Of a stretch of DNA of 64,000 bases, positions 44,569 to 53,799 are shown in pieces. Numbering within the stretch: position 1 is the first letter of the stretch; each line of letters opens with the position of its first letter. Source of the DNA: Pelagomonas calceolata (taxonomy: Eukaryota > Sar > Pelagophyceae > Pelagomonadales > Pelagomonadaceae); the NCBI GenBank assembly GCA_918797485.1, contig CAKKNE010000005.1:2542001-2606000 (forward strand), given 5' to 3'. A program made the position numbers and the translations under genes. The notes under the pieces were generated by a model. It searched no databases. It was not told where the DNA came from and saw nothing but the letters and a program-made list of their open reading frames with translations.

Positions 44569-45232
44569 GGCTGCTGATTGGCAGCCTCTTGCTCCTGCAG
44601 CCTTTGCTGCCTCTGCAGTCAAGGTGCCACGGCTCACCGGAGTTTCAGAGCTGGATGGTTGGATCGTGGCAGACGTCTGGCATTGTTCAAACGTATCTAA
44701 GGCCACCGGTGCGCCGAACGCAGCCTGATTTTAGCTCGGTGCTGCCCACAGACATCTACAGACAAAGGTGACTTGGTTGCCTTGAGCGGGACGCGTTCCG
44801 AGAAACAGAGGAGTCTTCGGGCGGCGAGGAGCCCCCTCTAAGAGTCGAAACCGGCCGGCTGTTTGTCATCCTAGTGTGTTTGCGCGCGCTAGCTCGTCCG
44901 AAGTGCAGGCAGTTTGAGCTCCGCGCTGGGCCGCTGAGCCGCATCGAGCGTAATCACTCCTCTCGTGCAGCGCTCGGAAGACTTGGAGACCTGTTCCTGG
45001 GACGCAGCCGCAGCTTGTTACGCCGGTAGCGTCTATACCGGCTTTTTTAGCTCGAGCGCGCAGACGCCCTAAAAGCCGTCGCGCGACGTAACGAGCGTAA
45101 CAGCGACCCGTAGCGGACGACCACAGCCCCTGTCGCCGTCGCCGCGCTAAAGAAACCGGTAGCGGAAGCCGACAGTCACATTTGCCGCCACCGCGCAAGA
45201 ACCGCGGACGCAAACCACGAACGTAACAACCA
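44569..45232. other. divergent promoter region between U-box gene and SMC4
   Basis: No supportable gene. Holds one palindromic element (44870-44893). The stretch 44569-44706 is open in frame with the U-box gene and could be its N-terminal extension. Confidence 0.5.
44870..44893 (-). promoter_or_regulatory. palindromic intergenic element, copy F
   Basis: On the minus strand: GCTAGCG, spacer CGCGCAAACA, CACTAGG. It lies about 340 bp upstream of the SMC4 ATG (45233 +) and about 300 bp upstream of the U-box gene ATG (44568 -). Confidence 0.55.
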
Positions 45233-48200
45233 ATGGCGGACGCCGACGCCACCATGGGCGACGCGCCGGCTTCTCGCCTGATGATCACGAAGATGGTCCT
45301 CGAGAACTTCAAATCTTATGGAGGCGTGAGGGAGATCGGGCCCTTCCACAAGCGCTTCTCAAGTGTCGTCGGGCCCAATGGGTCCGGCAAGTCCAACGTC
45401 ATCGACGCGATGCTCTTCGTCTTCGGCAAGCGCGCCAAGAAGCTGCGATTGAACAAAGTCTCGGAACTCATCCACCGCTCGGAACAGTACCCGAACCTAG
45501 ATAGTGCTAGAGTATCCGTGCACTTCGCCGACGTGCTCGACGAGGACGGCGCCGACCCGGACTCATTTACCATCGTCGAAGGGAGTGAGTTAGTCGTCTC
45601 GAGGACGGCCTTCAGCTCGAACCAGTCGAAGTATGATGTCGATGGTAAGGCTGCCACGTTCAAGGAAGTCGGCGCGTTGCTCCGAAGGAAGGGCATCGAC
45701 CTGGACAACAACCGCTTCCTCATCCTCCAGGGCGAGGTCGAGCAGATCGCCATGATGAAGCCCAAGGCCCCCTCGCCTCATGAAGAAGGTTTGTTGGAAT
45801 ATTTGGAGGACATTATTGGGTCGAACAACTACGTCGAGCCCATCGAGGCGGCCTCTCAAAAAGTCGACGAGGCCTGCGAAGCTCGAACGGAGAAGCTGAA
45901 TCGTCTCAAAGTTACGGAGAAGGAGCGCGAGTCCCTTTCAGCTGCTCGTGATGAGGCCGAGGCCTTTGTTGGTGCCGAGGACGCGTTGAGGCGGCAGCGG
46001 AACTTGTTATATCAGGTGTCGCGGCACGAGGCCGCGTCGAACGTTGCTCTTGTTGAGGGTCGGCACGCCGAGCTCTCGCAGCGATTGAAGGAGGAAGGCG
46101 AGAAGCGCAAAGCCGTAGAAAAGTCTTTACAAGGAGACGTCGCCGAGGCCAAAGCGCTGGAGACGAGCTATGCGGAGGCCTCGAAGGCGCTGGACGAGGC
46201 GTCGAGTCGAGCGACGGAGGCCGAGAAGCGCGCCGCCGAACTCACGGAAGGGCGGAAACATAGAGTCGTAGCTCTACGGAAGGCCGAGGCCGCGAGGAAG
46301 AAGGAGCAGGCCGTGATTCAGGAGAAGGAGGAGTTCATTCGCGAGCAGTTGGAAGAGGAGCAACCTAGGTGCGCCAAGAAGGCTGAGGTCATGTCCCGCA
46401 AGGCCGACGAGGCCGAGGCGGCTTTGGATGGGGTGCGGGAGGCCTGCGCGGCCGAGACGGCCTCGGCGCAAAAAGCTCTTGACGATAAAACTTCCAGTGA
46501 TTTGGCGCCGTTGACGGAGAAGCTCTCCGAGGCGGAAGCGGCGGTGCGCGAAGTGCAAGATGAGTTGGACGTGGTCCTGGACGGCCCCCGGGCCGCGCAG
46601 ACCGAACTAGAAGCCGTGGAGGCCAAGCTCGCGTCGGCCGACGAGGAACGCGCCGGTAAGGAAGAGAAGCTTCGAACAGCGAAGAAGGACGTGGCTGACC
46701 TGCGGAAGAAGGCGTCGACCTACGAGAAGCAGCTCGGCGAGGACGGGTCCCTCGTGAAGAAGCGGCGCCAGGCCGAAAGTGCGCGGGATGCGGCCCTCCA
46801 GCGGTTAGAAGATGCGAAAGCACTTCTACAGCGCCAGAAGGAGAGCAACAACAAGGCCAGCAATAGTGTGGTCGGCGAGGTCCTCAAGGCCGCGAGGAAA
46901 GGGTCTCTCTCGTCATGTGGAGTGTGCGGCCGACTCGGCGACCTAGGCTCGATAGACCCCAAGTACGACGTCGCCGTGTCGACGGCGGCGGACATGCTCG
47001 ATCATGTGGTCGTCGAGACCGCTGCCGGGGGTCAGAAGTGCATTGAGTTTTTACGGGCCAAAAACTTGGGCCGGGCGAACTTTATAGTGTTAGATCAGGT
47101 GAAGAAGGCCAAAGGAAAGCCGACGACGCCGGATAACGCTCCGAGACTACTTGACTTGATCGAGATCTCGGACCCGAAGTACGCCGATGCCTTCGCGATG
47201 ACGCTGCGGGATACACTAGTTGCGGAGTCGCTCGACGAGGCCGTGAAGCTCGCCTATCGGCCCGACAATTCGCGGTGGAGAGTCGTCACGACGAAGGGTC
47301 AACTTATTGATACCTCTGGTACCATGTCAGGAGGTGGGGGCAAACCGCGGCAAGGGAGGATGCTGTTGGACGGCGAAGCTACTGTTGCCATCGCCCAATG
47401 TGCCGCGCAGGAGGACGAGGTCAAGGAAAAAGATTTACCTCCCTTGGAGAAGGCTTGTGTTAAGGCTACGAAAGACGCGGAAAAGGCCTCTGAACAAGTG
47501 AGAGTAGCGGAGGAGGCGTTGGCTGACCTGGAACGGCAGATCCGTCGTTTAGAAGATCTCGTGATGCCGACCTTGGAAGCGGAGATCGGCGCGGTCGAAG
47601 CGACGTGCAAGCAGCTCCAGCCGCGGCTCGAGACGTTGCGGAAGGCTACCGTCGTCGATGCCGCGACGAAAAAGAAGTGTGCTGCCTTAGAGAAGAAGCT
47701 TGGAACCTTGGAAGCGTCCAGAGACAAGGCCAAGAAGGCCTTCGACGTCGTCGACGCCGAGGTGCAGGAACTGCGAGCCGCGGTCGTCGACGCGGGCGGC
47801 GACCCTCTCAGAAAAGCTCTGGCCAAGGCGGAAATTTGCAGACAATTAGCCGACGACGCGTCCAACGAAGTGGAAAGCATTGCCGTGCAGGTGAAGGCCG
47901 CGGAGAAGGCCCTCAAGAAGGCCAAAAAAGCCTACGACAAGGCCGACGCGGATGCTACGCGATTAAAGGAGGATGTCGATGGCTCGCAGGAGGAGCTCGA
48001 GCGAATCGCCGCGGAGAAGGATGAGGTCTTACAAGCTAAGGTACAAGCCCAGCAAGCTTGTGATAGCGCGGCGAACGCCCTGTCCGTGAAGAAGGCTGAA
48101 TTAGAAACCTTATCCCAGGACGCCGACGCCATCAAGGCCGTGGAAGTGGACATCCAGAATCAAGTGGATGACTACGCGCGCGCCTTGAAGGACAACGGCA

Positions 48201-49306
48201 AAAAACAGAAGCAGTGCGACGCGTTGCTCAAGGAATTGCGAGCGGAGCACGCGGCGGAAGTGCGGGACTTCGCCCAAGTGTTCCAGGAGATGGATGCTCG
48301 GAAGCGGGAGGAGGCGCGCGAGGCGGCGTTAGTCGGTGGCGCCGCGCCGATGGACGAGGACGCTCCGCCGCCGGTGCCGGAGGAGGGCGCCATGGACGAG
48401 GACGCGGCACCGGCCGACGCCGACGCTGATGCGCCTCCGCCCGTACCCGAGGAGGGCGACGGCGCCGCACCGGCCGAGCCGGAGGCGGCTGCCGCCCCTC
48501 CGCCCGCGCCCGAGACCGACGAGCGGCCCTGGGAGACGCTGCCTTCACTAGATACGGAAACCTTGAAGAGCGCCGACAAGGAGCAAATTAAATATGATAT
48601 AGCGGTCCTGGAAGAAGAGCGCGACCGCCTCAAGAAGATTTGTAATCTGGACACGATCCGCCAGTACCGCGAGAAGGAGTCCGAGTACCAGGAGCGACTC
48701 ACGGAGCTAGAGAAGGCGACGGACGTGAGGAACACCTGTCGGGAGAAGCTCGAGGACTTGCGGAAGAAAAGATTAGATGAGTTCATGGCGGGATTTGCCA
48801 GAATCACATTAAAGCTCAAGGAGATGTACCAGATGATCACGTTGGGCGGCGACGCGGAACTAGAGTTAGTCGACTCCTTAGATCCGTTCTCGGAGGGCGT
48901 CGTGTTCAGCGTACGACCGCCGAAGAAGTCCTGGAAGCACATCGCGAACTTGAGCGGTGGCGAGAAGACGCTGTCGTCCTTAGCTCTAGTCTTCGCGCTG
49001 CACCACTACAAGCCCACGCCGCTCTACGTCATGGACGAGATCGACGCGGCGTTGGACTACAAGAACGTGTCCATTATTGCGAACTACATCAAGGACCGGT
49101 GCACGTCGGCGCAGTTCGTGATCATTTCTTTGAGAAACAACATGTTCGAGCTCGCGGACCGATTAACGGGCGTCTACAAGACGCACAACGTGACGAAGAC
49201 GATCACGATCTCGCCGGCGGCCTTCGCGGCGACGCTGTCGGGGTTGCCGGCGCCGCCCTCGAACGCGCTCGGCGACGCGACGAACACTGCTGTTGCGGCG
49301 CAGTAG
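45233..49306 (+). CDS. SMC4: condensin subunit SMC4
   Basis: 1,357 residues, intron-free. Walker A GPNGSGKSN begins at residue 47. The SMC4-typical segment LLEYLEDIIGSN marks the start of the first coiled coil. The hinge lies at about 550-700 (CGVCGRLGDLGSI). The ABC signature NLSGGEKTLSSLALVFALH (about 1238) and Walker B with D-loop PLYVMDEIDAALD (about 1263) complete the head. SMC4 pairs with SMC2 in condensin to compact mitotic chromosomes. Unusual: an acidic/proline-rich insert (about 1038-1103) with two [15 protein letters not shown]-type repeats interrupts the second coiled coil before the head. Confidence 0.95.
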   Translation: MADADATMGDAPASRLMITKMVLENFKSYGGVREIGPFHKRFSSVVGPNGSGKSNVIDAMLFVFGKRAKKLRLNKVSELIHRSEQYPNLDSARVSVHFADVLDEDGADPDSFTIVEGSELVVSRTAFSSNQSKYDVDGKAATFKEVGALLRRKGIDLDNNRFLILQGEVEQIAMMKPKAPSPHEEGLLEYLEDIIGSNNYVEPIEAASQKVDEACEARTEKLNRLKVTEKERESLSAARDEAEAFVGAEDALRRQRNLLYQVSRHEAASNVALVEGRHAELSQRLKEEGEKRKAVEKSLQGDVAEAKALETSYAEASKALDEASSRATEAEKRAAELTEGRKHRVVALRKAEAARKKEQAVIQEKEEFIREQLEEEQPRCAKKAEVMSRKADEAEAALDGVREACAAETASAQKALDDKTSSDLAPLTEKLSEAEAAVREVQDELDVVLDGPRAAQTELEAVEAKLASADEERAGKEEKLRTAKKDVADLRKKASTYEKQLGEDGSLVKKRRQAESARDAALQRLEDAKALLQRQKESNNKASNSVVGEVLKAARKGSLSSCGVCGRLGDLGSIDPKYDVAVSTAADMLDHVVVETAAGGQKCIEFLRAKNLGRANFIVLDQVKKAKGKPTTPDNAPRLLDLIEISDPKYADAFAMTLRDTLVAESLDEAVKLAYRPDNSRWRVVTTKGQLIDTSGTMSGGGGKPRQGRMLLDGEATVAIAQCAAQEDEVKEKDLPPLEKACVKATKDAEKASEQVRVAEEALADLERQIRRLEDLVMPTLEAEIGAVEATCKQLQPRLETLRKATVVDAATKKKCAALEKKLGTLEASRDKAKKAFDVVDAEVQELRAAVVDAGGDPLRKALAKAEICRQLADDASNEVESIAVQVKAAEKALKKAKKAYDKADADATRLKEDVDGSQEELERIAAEKDEVLQAKVQAQQACDSAANALSVKKAELETLSQDADAIKAVEVDIQNQVDDYARALKDNGKKQKQCDALLKELRAEHAAEVRDFAQVFQEMDARKREEAREAALVGGAAPMDEDAPPPVPEEGAMDEDAAPADADADAPPPVPEEGDGAAPAEPEAAAAPPPAPETDERPWETLPSLDTETLKSADKEQIKYDIAVLEEERDRLKKICNLDTIRQYREKESEYQERLTELEKATDVRNTCREKLEDLRKKRLDEFMAGFARITLKLKEMYQMITLGGDAELELVDSLDPFSEGVVFSVRPPKKSWKHIANLSGGEKTLSSLALVFALHHYKPTPLYVMDEIDAALDYKNVSIIANYIKDRCTSAQFVIISLRNNMFELADRLTGVYKTHNVTKTITISPAAFAATLSGLPAPPSNALGDATNTAVAAQ

Positions 49307-49346
49307 ACCCTTCCCCCCTCCTAAGCTCTCTGAAAATACACACTAG

Positions 49347-49559
49347 TTACTCCTTGGCCTCGGCGGCGCCCTCGTCCTTGGCCTCGGGCGTCGCCTCCGT
49401 CGCCTCGCTCCGCGCTGATTTTACACCGGCGAACATGGCTTTGAGCTCGGCCTCCTGCGCGGCGCGGGCCTTCGCGTCCATGGTCACCATCATGGGGTCC
49501 TCGAGGTGCTCGCCCTTCTTGCTCGGGTCGTGGTCGGGGCCCAATTGTGATGGGTCCAT
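49347..49559 (-). CDS. small acidic hypothetical protein
   Basis: 70 residues from the ATG at 49559; the frame stays open upstream to 49631 without another ATG. It begins MDPSQLGPDHDPSKKGEHL and ends with Ala/Glu-rich residues. No known domain. It converges on SMC4 with 40 bp between stops. It may be a true short protein or the last exon of a longer one. Confidence 0.45.
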   Translation of the reverse strand: MDPSQLGPDHDPSKKGEHLEDPMMVTMDAKARAAQEAELKAMFAGVKSARSEATEATPEAKDEGAAEAKE

Positions 49560-49838
49560 CTTTCCTGGACTCGGCGGCGCCGCGGCGCTGCTTGGGTCGT
49601 TCTTCTTTCTTGTATTACTTCGCCGGCGCACGGGGTCGTCTAGCGTCCCTGAGCAAACTTGTGCTGCTTGGCTCTTTTTGTGTGGGGAGCTAGTTGTGGC
49701 TCTGGCGGCGGCGTCACCGCACAGCAGCTCACGCGGCGCGGTACGCGTCTCGCAATCACCGAAGGCGCGTCCACAAGCTGCCCGGCGCGTAAAAGTGCGC
49801 TCGTTTCCGTTTGAAACACCGGATGATCACATCGCCTA

Positions 49839-49860
49839 GCTAGTATGTATATTGCGCTAC
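49839..49860 (-). promoter_or_regulatory. palindromic intergenic element, copy J (weak)
   Basis: On the minus strand: GTAGCGC, spacer AATATACA, TACTAGC. Similar to copy A. It lies between divergent genes at 49559 (-) and 50103 (+). Confidence 0.35.
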
Positions 49861-50102
49861 GTATCCGCGGCGCAGCGAGTCCTCCCGCCCCGTCCGTACT
49901 CCTCGTCGGGCGGCAAAAGTGCCGCCGTCGAGAGGACGTACGGGCTCTCGGGACGCGCCATCTCCCGGCGCTGCCCTTGGGACGAGCGGGCGCCGCACGC
50001 CATCGACGCGGCGGGCAGCAATACTTGGTCAAGCGCCATCCACCACTCGCATTTGTAGCATCGGTAGCAGCTTTGGCTGCCCCCTGGCACACACAGTGCA
50101 CC

Positions 50103-51842
50103 ATGCTCGCGCCCCCCTCCCCCACGAAGACGGACCGCGGCCGCGTGTCCTTCGCGCGCAAGGCGACCTATTCGGAACTCACGGCGAGCGCGACGCCGAG
50201 CATCGTTTCACGCTTACCGCCCGGCTCGTTGCACGGCGTCCGCCGCGACACCTCGATTGATGCGGGCCCCGCATCAAAATGGCTCCGCGACGGTTTATCA
50301 TCAGCGGCCGATGCGAATGAAGCGCTGCGCGTGGTCGAGACGATTTTTATCAGTGACGGGGTGGTCACGGATTGGTTGGGGTGTACGCCGCAGGGCATAC
50401 TCAAGAGGAGGCCCACGCCTTCAAGAAAGGACGCCTGGCCGGCCGTCTTCCGGGCGCTCGGCCCGAAGCGCGACCTGGAAATAAGGAACGCGACGCGGGC
50501 TCGGAGAGCGTCGGAGTTAGCGCGGAAGAAGAAAGTGGCCATTGTCTGGTGCGACGACGGCAGCGGTTCTTTGAAACGCTACGGCCTCACGACCCAAGAA
50601 CTTGAAATATTATGCTGCTTCGAGCACCAGCGCGCGAACGACAACAAACATTTGGGGAGTTGGGCCGTCGACTCCGAGCGAGCTATCAGTGCAAGGCGCA
50701 TGGTCGTGGCGCTGCAACGGTATGAACCACCACCAACATGTTGCAAGGGCGCCGGCGTCTTCACGCAGTCCTACGAGCGGGGACGGCCTCGACCGATTCT
50801 GACGTCCGTCGAACTACGAACAAAACTGAAAACGCCGACGTGCGAGGACTGCCCCGAATCGCTATTACCAGGCCCCGTGCTCGACGCGAAGGACGAAGCT
50901 GCGGCAAGGATGCCGTGGGGCGCCCCCCAGAAAGAGCACCTCGAGAACGAGTCCCTGTTACAAGAGGAGGCGCCGCCCGTTATTGGTAGCGTGGCGAGCG
51001 GCACGGCGTCGCAACTGCGAGACGCGGGTTTAGCTGTCCCTGTTGGGGGCGAGTTCCGCCGTCGATTGGGCGACGCGATCGATAGTGTCGTAAGGGTGCT
51101 GCAGCGCCACACGAAAAGACGAGTTACATCAATAACCTGCGACTTTCTATTTGGTGCCGACGAGGAATGTTACTTGTTGTGCTGCCGGGGCGTGTCGCTC
51201 CTCGCTGTTAAAGCTAGACATCTCCAGCCGCCGGCGCCGACGTCGCCGGCGACGGGGCGGTTGCTTCCCGTCGAATTCACGGAGGAATCAGAAGAAGAGG
51301 AGGAGCCGGAGCCGGAACCCGAGCCCGAGAAGTACGAAGTCTGGCATCCACCCCCAGGCCAGGACTCGATTCATAATAGGGCCAACTCCGCGTTCGAAGA
51401 CCGGCAGTTCGTCGAATGGCTCTGCGAGGTGAACGCGCCGCCCAGATACGTGCCACCGAAAAAGAAGAGCGCTGTTATGAGTTCGAAGATGGTCGGCGTG
51501 CTGTCGCGCCGACTGACGATGTCGCGCACTTCTATAGCAGCAGCGAAGGAGGCCGCGCGTCTGGAGGAGGAGCGAAAAGAGGCCGAAGCTCGGGAACTCG
51601 CGGGCCCGCCGTCCGAGGCCGTCGTGGCCGCGCGCGAGATCGAGGACACCGTCGCGGCGATGGAGGCGAGGCTTCATGATAGGTTGTCCCGGTCGCTGAG
51701 GGGCGAGAAGGTGTGCAAACTGAACCACAGGCAGATGCTGCGCCGCGTGAAGCAGGCGCTGCGGGCGCCCAAGGTCGTTCCCGCTTCTGGTGCGCCGGCG
51801 CCGGCGCCCGGGGGCGTGCCGGAGGCGCCGGTGCCGGGGTAA
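50103..51842 (+). CDS. hypothetical protein, 579 residues
   Basis: The ATG at 50103 was chosen over the upstream in-frame ATG at 49845, which lies inside the promoter region. No family is recognised. Visible features are a globular first half with cysteines; a segment TSITCDFLFGADEECYLLCC resembling a short beta unit seen in some flagellar/IQ proteins; an acidic Glu/Pro run at about residue 395-415; a helical Ala/Glu segment; and a Pro/Ala-rich C-terminus. The stop codon lies in GGGGTAAGT, which looks like a splice donor, but no convincing downstream exon was found. Confidence 0.6.
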   Translation: MLAPPSPTKTDRGRVSFARKATYSELTASATPSIVSRLPPGSLHGVRRDTSIDAGPASKWLRDGLSSAADANEALRVVETIFISDGVVTDWLGCTPQGILKRRPTPSRKDAWPAVFRALGPKRDLEIRNATRARRASELARKKKVAIVWCDDGSGSLKRYGLTTQELEILCCFEHQRANDNKHLGSWAVDSERAISARRMVVALQRYEPPPTCCKGAGVFTQSYERGRPRPILTSVELRTKLKTPTCEDCPESLLPGPVLDAKDEAAARMPWGAPQKEHLENESLLQEEAPPVIGSVASGTASQLRDAGLAVPVGGEFRRRLGDAIDSVVRVLQRHTKRRVTSITCDFLFGADEECYLLCCRGVSLLAVKARHLQPPAPTSPATGRLLPVEFTEESEEEEEPEPEPEPEKYEVWHPPPGQDSIHNRANSAFEDRQFVEWLCEVNAPPRYVPPKKKSAVMSSKMVGVLSRRLTMSRTSIAAAKEAARLEEERKEAEARELAGPPSEAVVAAREIEDTVAAMEARLHDRLSRSLRGEKVCKLNHRQMLRRVKQALRAPKVVPASGAPAPAPGGVPEAPVPG

Positions 51843-51878
51843 GTTTATTGACTGTGTATTATTTAGTTTTATCTGAAC

Positions 51879-52178
51879 TTAGGAACTCCCCGGCGACGAC
51901 GGCGTTTCGCGGGCGCGGAGCGCGGCTCGCGCGTTTTGCAGGGACTTCTCAGCCACCTTTGTGGTCGGGTGCGCGCCGCCGAACACGCGCCGCACGATCC
52001 GTTCCGTGTCCTCGAGCGTCGTCACGGCCTCGCGGAGATCGTCGAGCGTGGCGCTGTCGTCGCTGCGCGAACACGCGAAAGCGCGAGAGCGCCTCGCCGA
52101 CGCCCGCGCGTCGTCCGAGCAATTGGCGCTCGCGGCCCTCGCCTTCGTCGCCGCGGTGGCGTTCCTCGCCGGCCGCCG
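51879..52178 (-). pseudogene. C-terminal remnant of a TPR-repeat protein
   Basis: On the minus strand the frame is open from 52178 to TAA at 51879-51881. Codons from 52064 encode LREAVTTLEDTERIVRRVF, GGAHPTTK and SLQNARAALRARET. As I recall, this is the typical last repeat and tail of kinesin-light-chain-type TPR proteins that are abundant in Aureococcus. No ATG-initiated TPR array precedes it; upstream is the next gene. A candidate splice acceptor lies just before 52064. Best read as a gene relic or an orphan last exon. Confidence 0.55.
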
Positions 52179-52209
52179 CTACCTCAGGAGGTAATAACAC
52201 GATTCGACA

Positions 52210-53355
52210 CTACTTAGTCTTTGCCGCCCCCACACCCAACGCCCGGAGCAGCGCCTTCACGACGCCCGCGACGGCCTGCACCATCCTTTTCACATTCTGG
52301 ATCGGCGACCGGTAGGGCATCGTCAGCCCGTACTCGTCGGCCATGACCTTCTGGACCCCGTCGCAGGTGATCACGCTCCCTATTTCATTCGTGTCCATGA
52401 AACACAGCGTCGGGAAGCCCTTCGCGTGGCCTTTTTGTTGGAAGGCCTGGACCAGGCGCCCCGCGAGCGGGAACGGCGCCGCGGGCCAGGGCATCTCCTT
52501 CAGGTACGCGTCGAAGGCCTCCTGCGACCGCGACGCCGAGACCCACAAAATCTCGAGCTTGTCGTCGCCCTTGCGCTTGGCCAGCTCGTAGTATTTGACG
52601 AGCTTGGGCACGAAATCTCTACAAGGTTTGCACCAGTCCGCGGCAAACAAGAACGCGACGTTCTTCTTCTTTTCGAGAGCATCGGCGCTCAGCGAGGCGC
52701 CGCCCCGCGCCACGAGCGCCGGGCCTACTAACCGAGCCCAGTCCGACGGCGTCTTGGCCGGTGCGGACTTGGTCTGCTTCTGCGGCGGCGGCGCGGTCTT
52801 GGCCGGCGCCGCGTCCTGCTTTGGTGCGGTCTTGGCCGGTGCCGCGTCCTGCGACGCGCCGCCCGCGCCCGCCGACGCGTCCGCCGCCGACGCGCCGCCT
52901 TCCTCGGCGGCCGCGAGCTGCTGGGCCTTTTGCACCGCGCCCTGGACCAAGTGATGGGCGCACACCGGCACCTTATCTTCAGCGACATACTCGCTGCAGA
53001 ACGTGTGGGCCTCCAGCCGCAGATCGCCGCCCTCAACGTGGGAGAACGTCGCGGTCTTGTCCTCCGCGACCTGGACCTCCAAATCGAGGGCGGGCAATTC
53101 GGCCTCCATGAGCGACGCCGCGACCTGCTGCTTGACCGCACTAATGCAGCGCTCCCAGAGCTCCTCCTTCGTGTTTTCCTTGCAGTACTGGGTAGCTTTC
53201 TCGGTGACGTCCTCGCCCTCGGTCCAGGAGAACGCCGCGCGGCCGCCCTCCTCGTTCACGACGGCCTCGAACTCGACCTTGCGCGGCTCCTTCGTCGCCG
53301 TCTCTTGCGCGACGCTGCAGGCGCAGAGGAGCAACGCTACTGTTCGTTGCATCAT
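52210..53355 (-). CDS. secreted thioredoxin-like (nucleoredoxin/tryparedoxin-type) protein
   Basis: 381 residues from the ATG at 53355, followed by a signal peptide (MMQRTVALLLCACSVAQ). Residues about 20-150 hold a Cys-containing region of unknown fold. A long Ala/Pro/Lys linker contains AAPAKTAP repeats. The C-terminal half is a thioredoxin fold with the active site ADWCKPCRDF (about 239-243) and a cis-Pro loop GFPTLCF. The WCxPC site and the inserted helix after it match nucleoredoxin/tryparedoxin rather than classical PDI. It is probably active in the secretory pathway. There is no KDEL-type retention signal at the C-terminus. Confidence 0.75.
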   Translation of the reverse strand: MMQRTVALLLCACSVAQETATKEPRKVEFEAVVNEEGGRAAFSWTEGEDVTEKATQYCKENTKEELWERCISAVKQQVAASLMEAELPALDLEVQVAEDKTATFSHVEGGDLRLEAHTFCSEYVAEDKVPVCAHHLVQGAVQKAQQLAAAEEGGASAADASAGAGGASQDAAPAKTAPKQDAAPAKTAPPPQKQTKSAPAKTPSDWARLVGPALVARGGASLSADALEKKKNVAFLFAADWCKPCRDFVPKLVKYYELAKRKGDDKLEILWVSASRSQEAFDAYLKEMPWPAAPFPLAGRLVQAFQQKGHAKGFPTLCFMDTNEIGSVITCDGVQKVMADEYGLTMPYRSPIQNVKRMVQAVAGVVKALLRALGVGAAKTK

Positions 53356-53799
53356 CGTGCGTCGATGGCGTGCTGCAATGCAGCGCCTGGCTTGCAATGT
53401 GCAGTCCTTGCAATGCGTTGGTTGCAGGCGTGTCCTGCTCGCCTGGCGCGCTGTTGCACGAATGCGACTCGCTGCTGCAACCGAGGAGCAGTGCGAGCGT
53501 TTGCGATGCAGTTGCAGCGTCGCTGTCTTGGCTTCAGCTGCAGGCCTTTGCCCAACACCGGTGCCTCAGCCTCGCTCGCGGCGTATGGATGCATCCGTTG
53601 CAAAGTCGTTACGGACGCGTTCCAGGTTGTGAAGCCATGTTTCTCGCTTCGCACGGGTTTTGGCCCCGCGGCGAACGAGATGGCGAACGGCAGCGGACGG
53701 CGCCATTATTGTGCCAGCGCGACGACGATCGGTGATTGTTATATTGTTAAGTATTTATTAGTTCACACACCCAATTACAAGATTGGGAGTGTGAACTGT
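53356..53799. other. intergenic region with clustered TTGCA/TGCAA motifs
   Basis: About 440 bp between two tandem minus-strand genes. From 53370 to 53550 the hexamers TTGCAA, TTGCAG, GTTGCA and CTGCAA occur more than eight times. This is upstream of the thioredoxin-like gene. No palindromic element is present here. Confidence 0.4.

Noticed and set aside
51840-52200. Splicing of the gene ending at 51842 into downstream plus-strand frames, and the plus-strand ORF at 51961-52194 with a hydrophobic end
   Set aside because: The downstream frames read as Arg/Pro-rich noise and lie antisense to the TPR remnant, which has recognisable family sequence.
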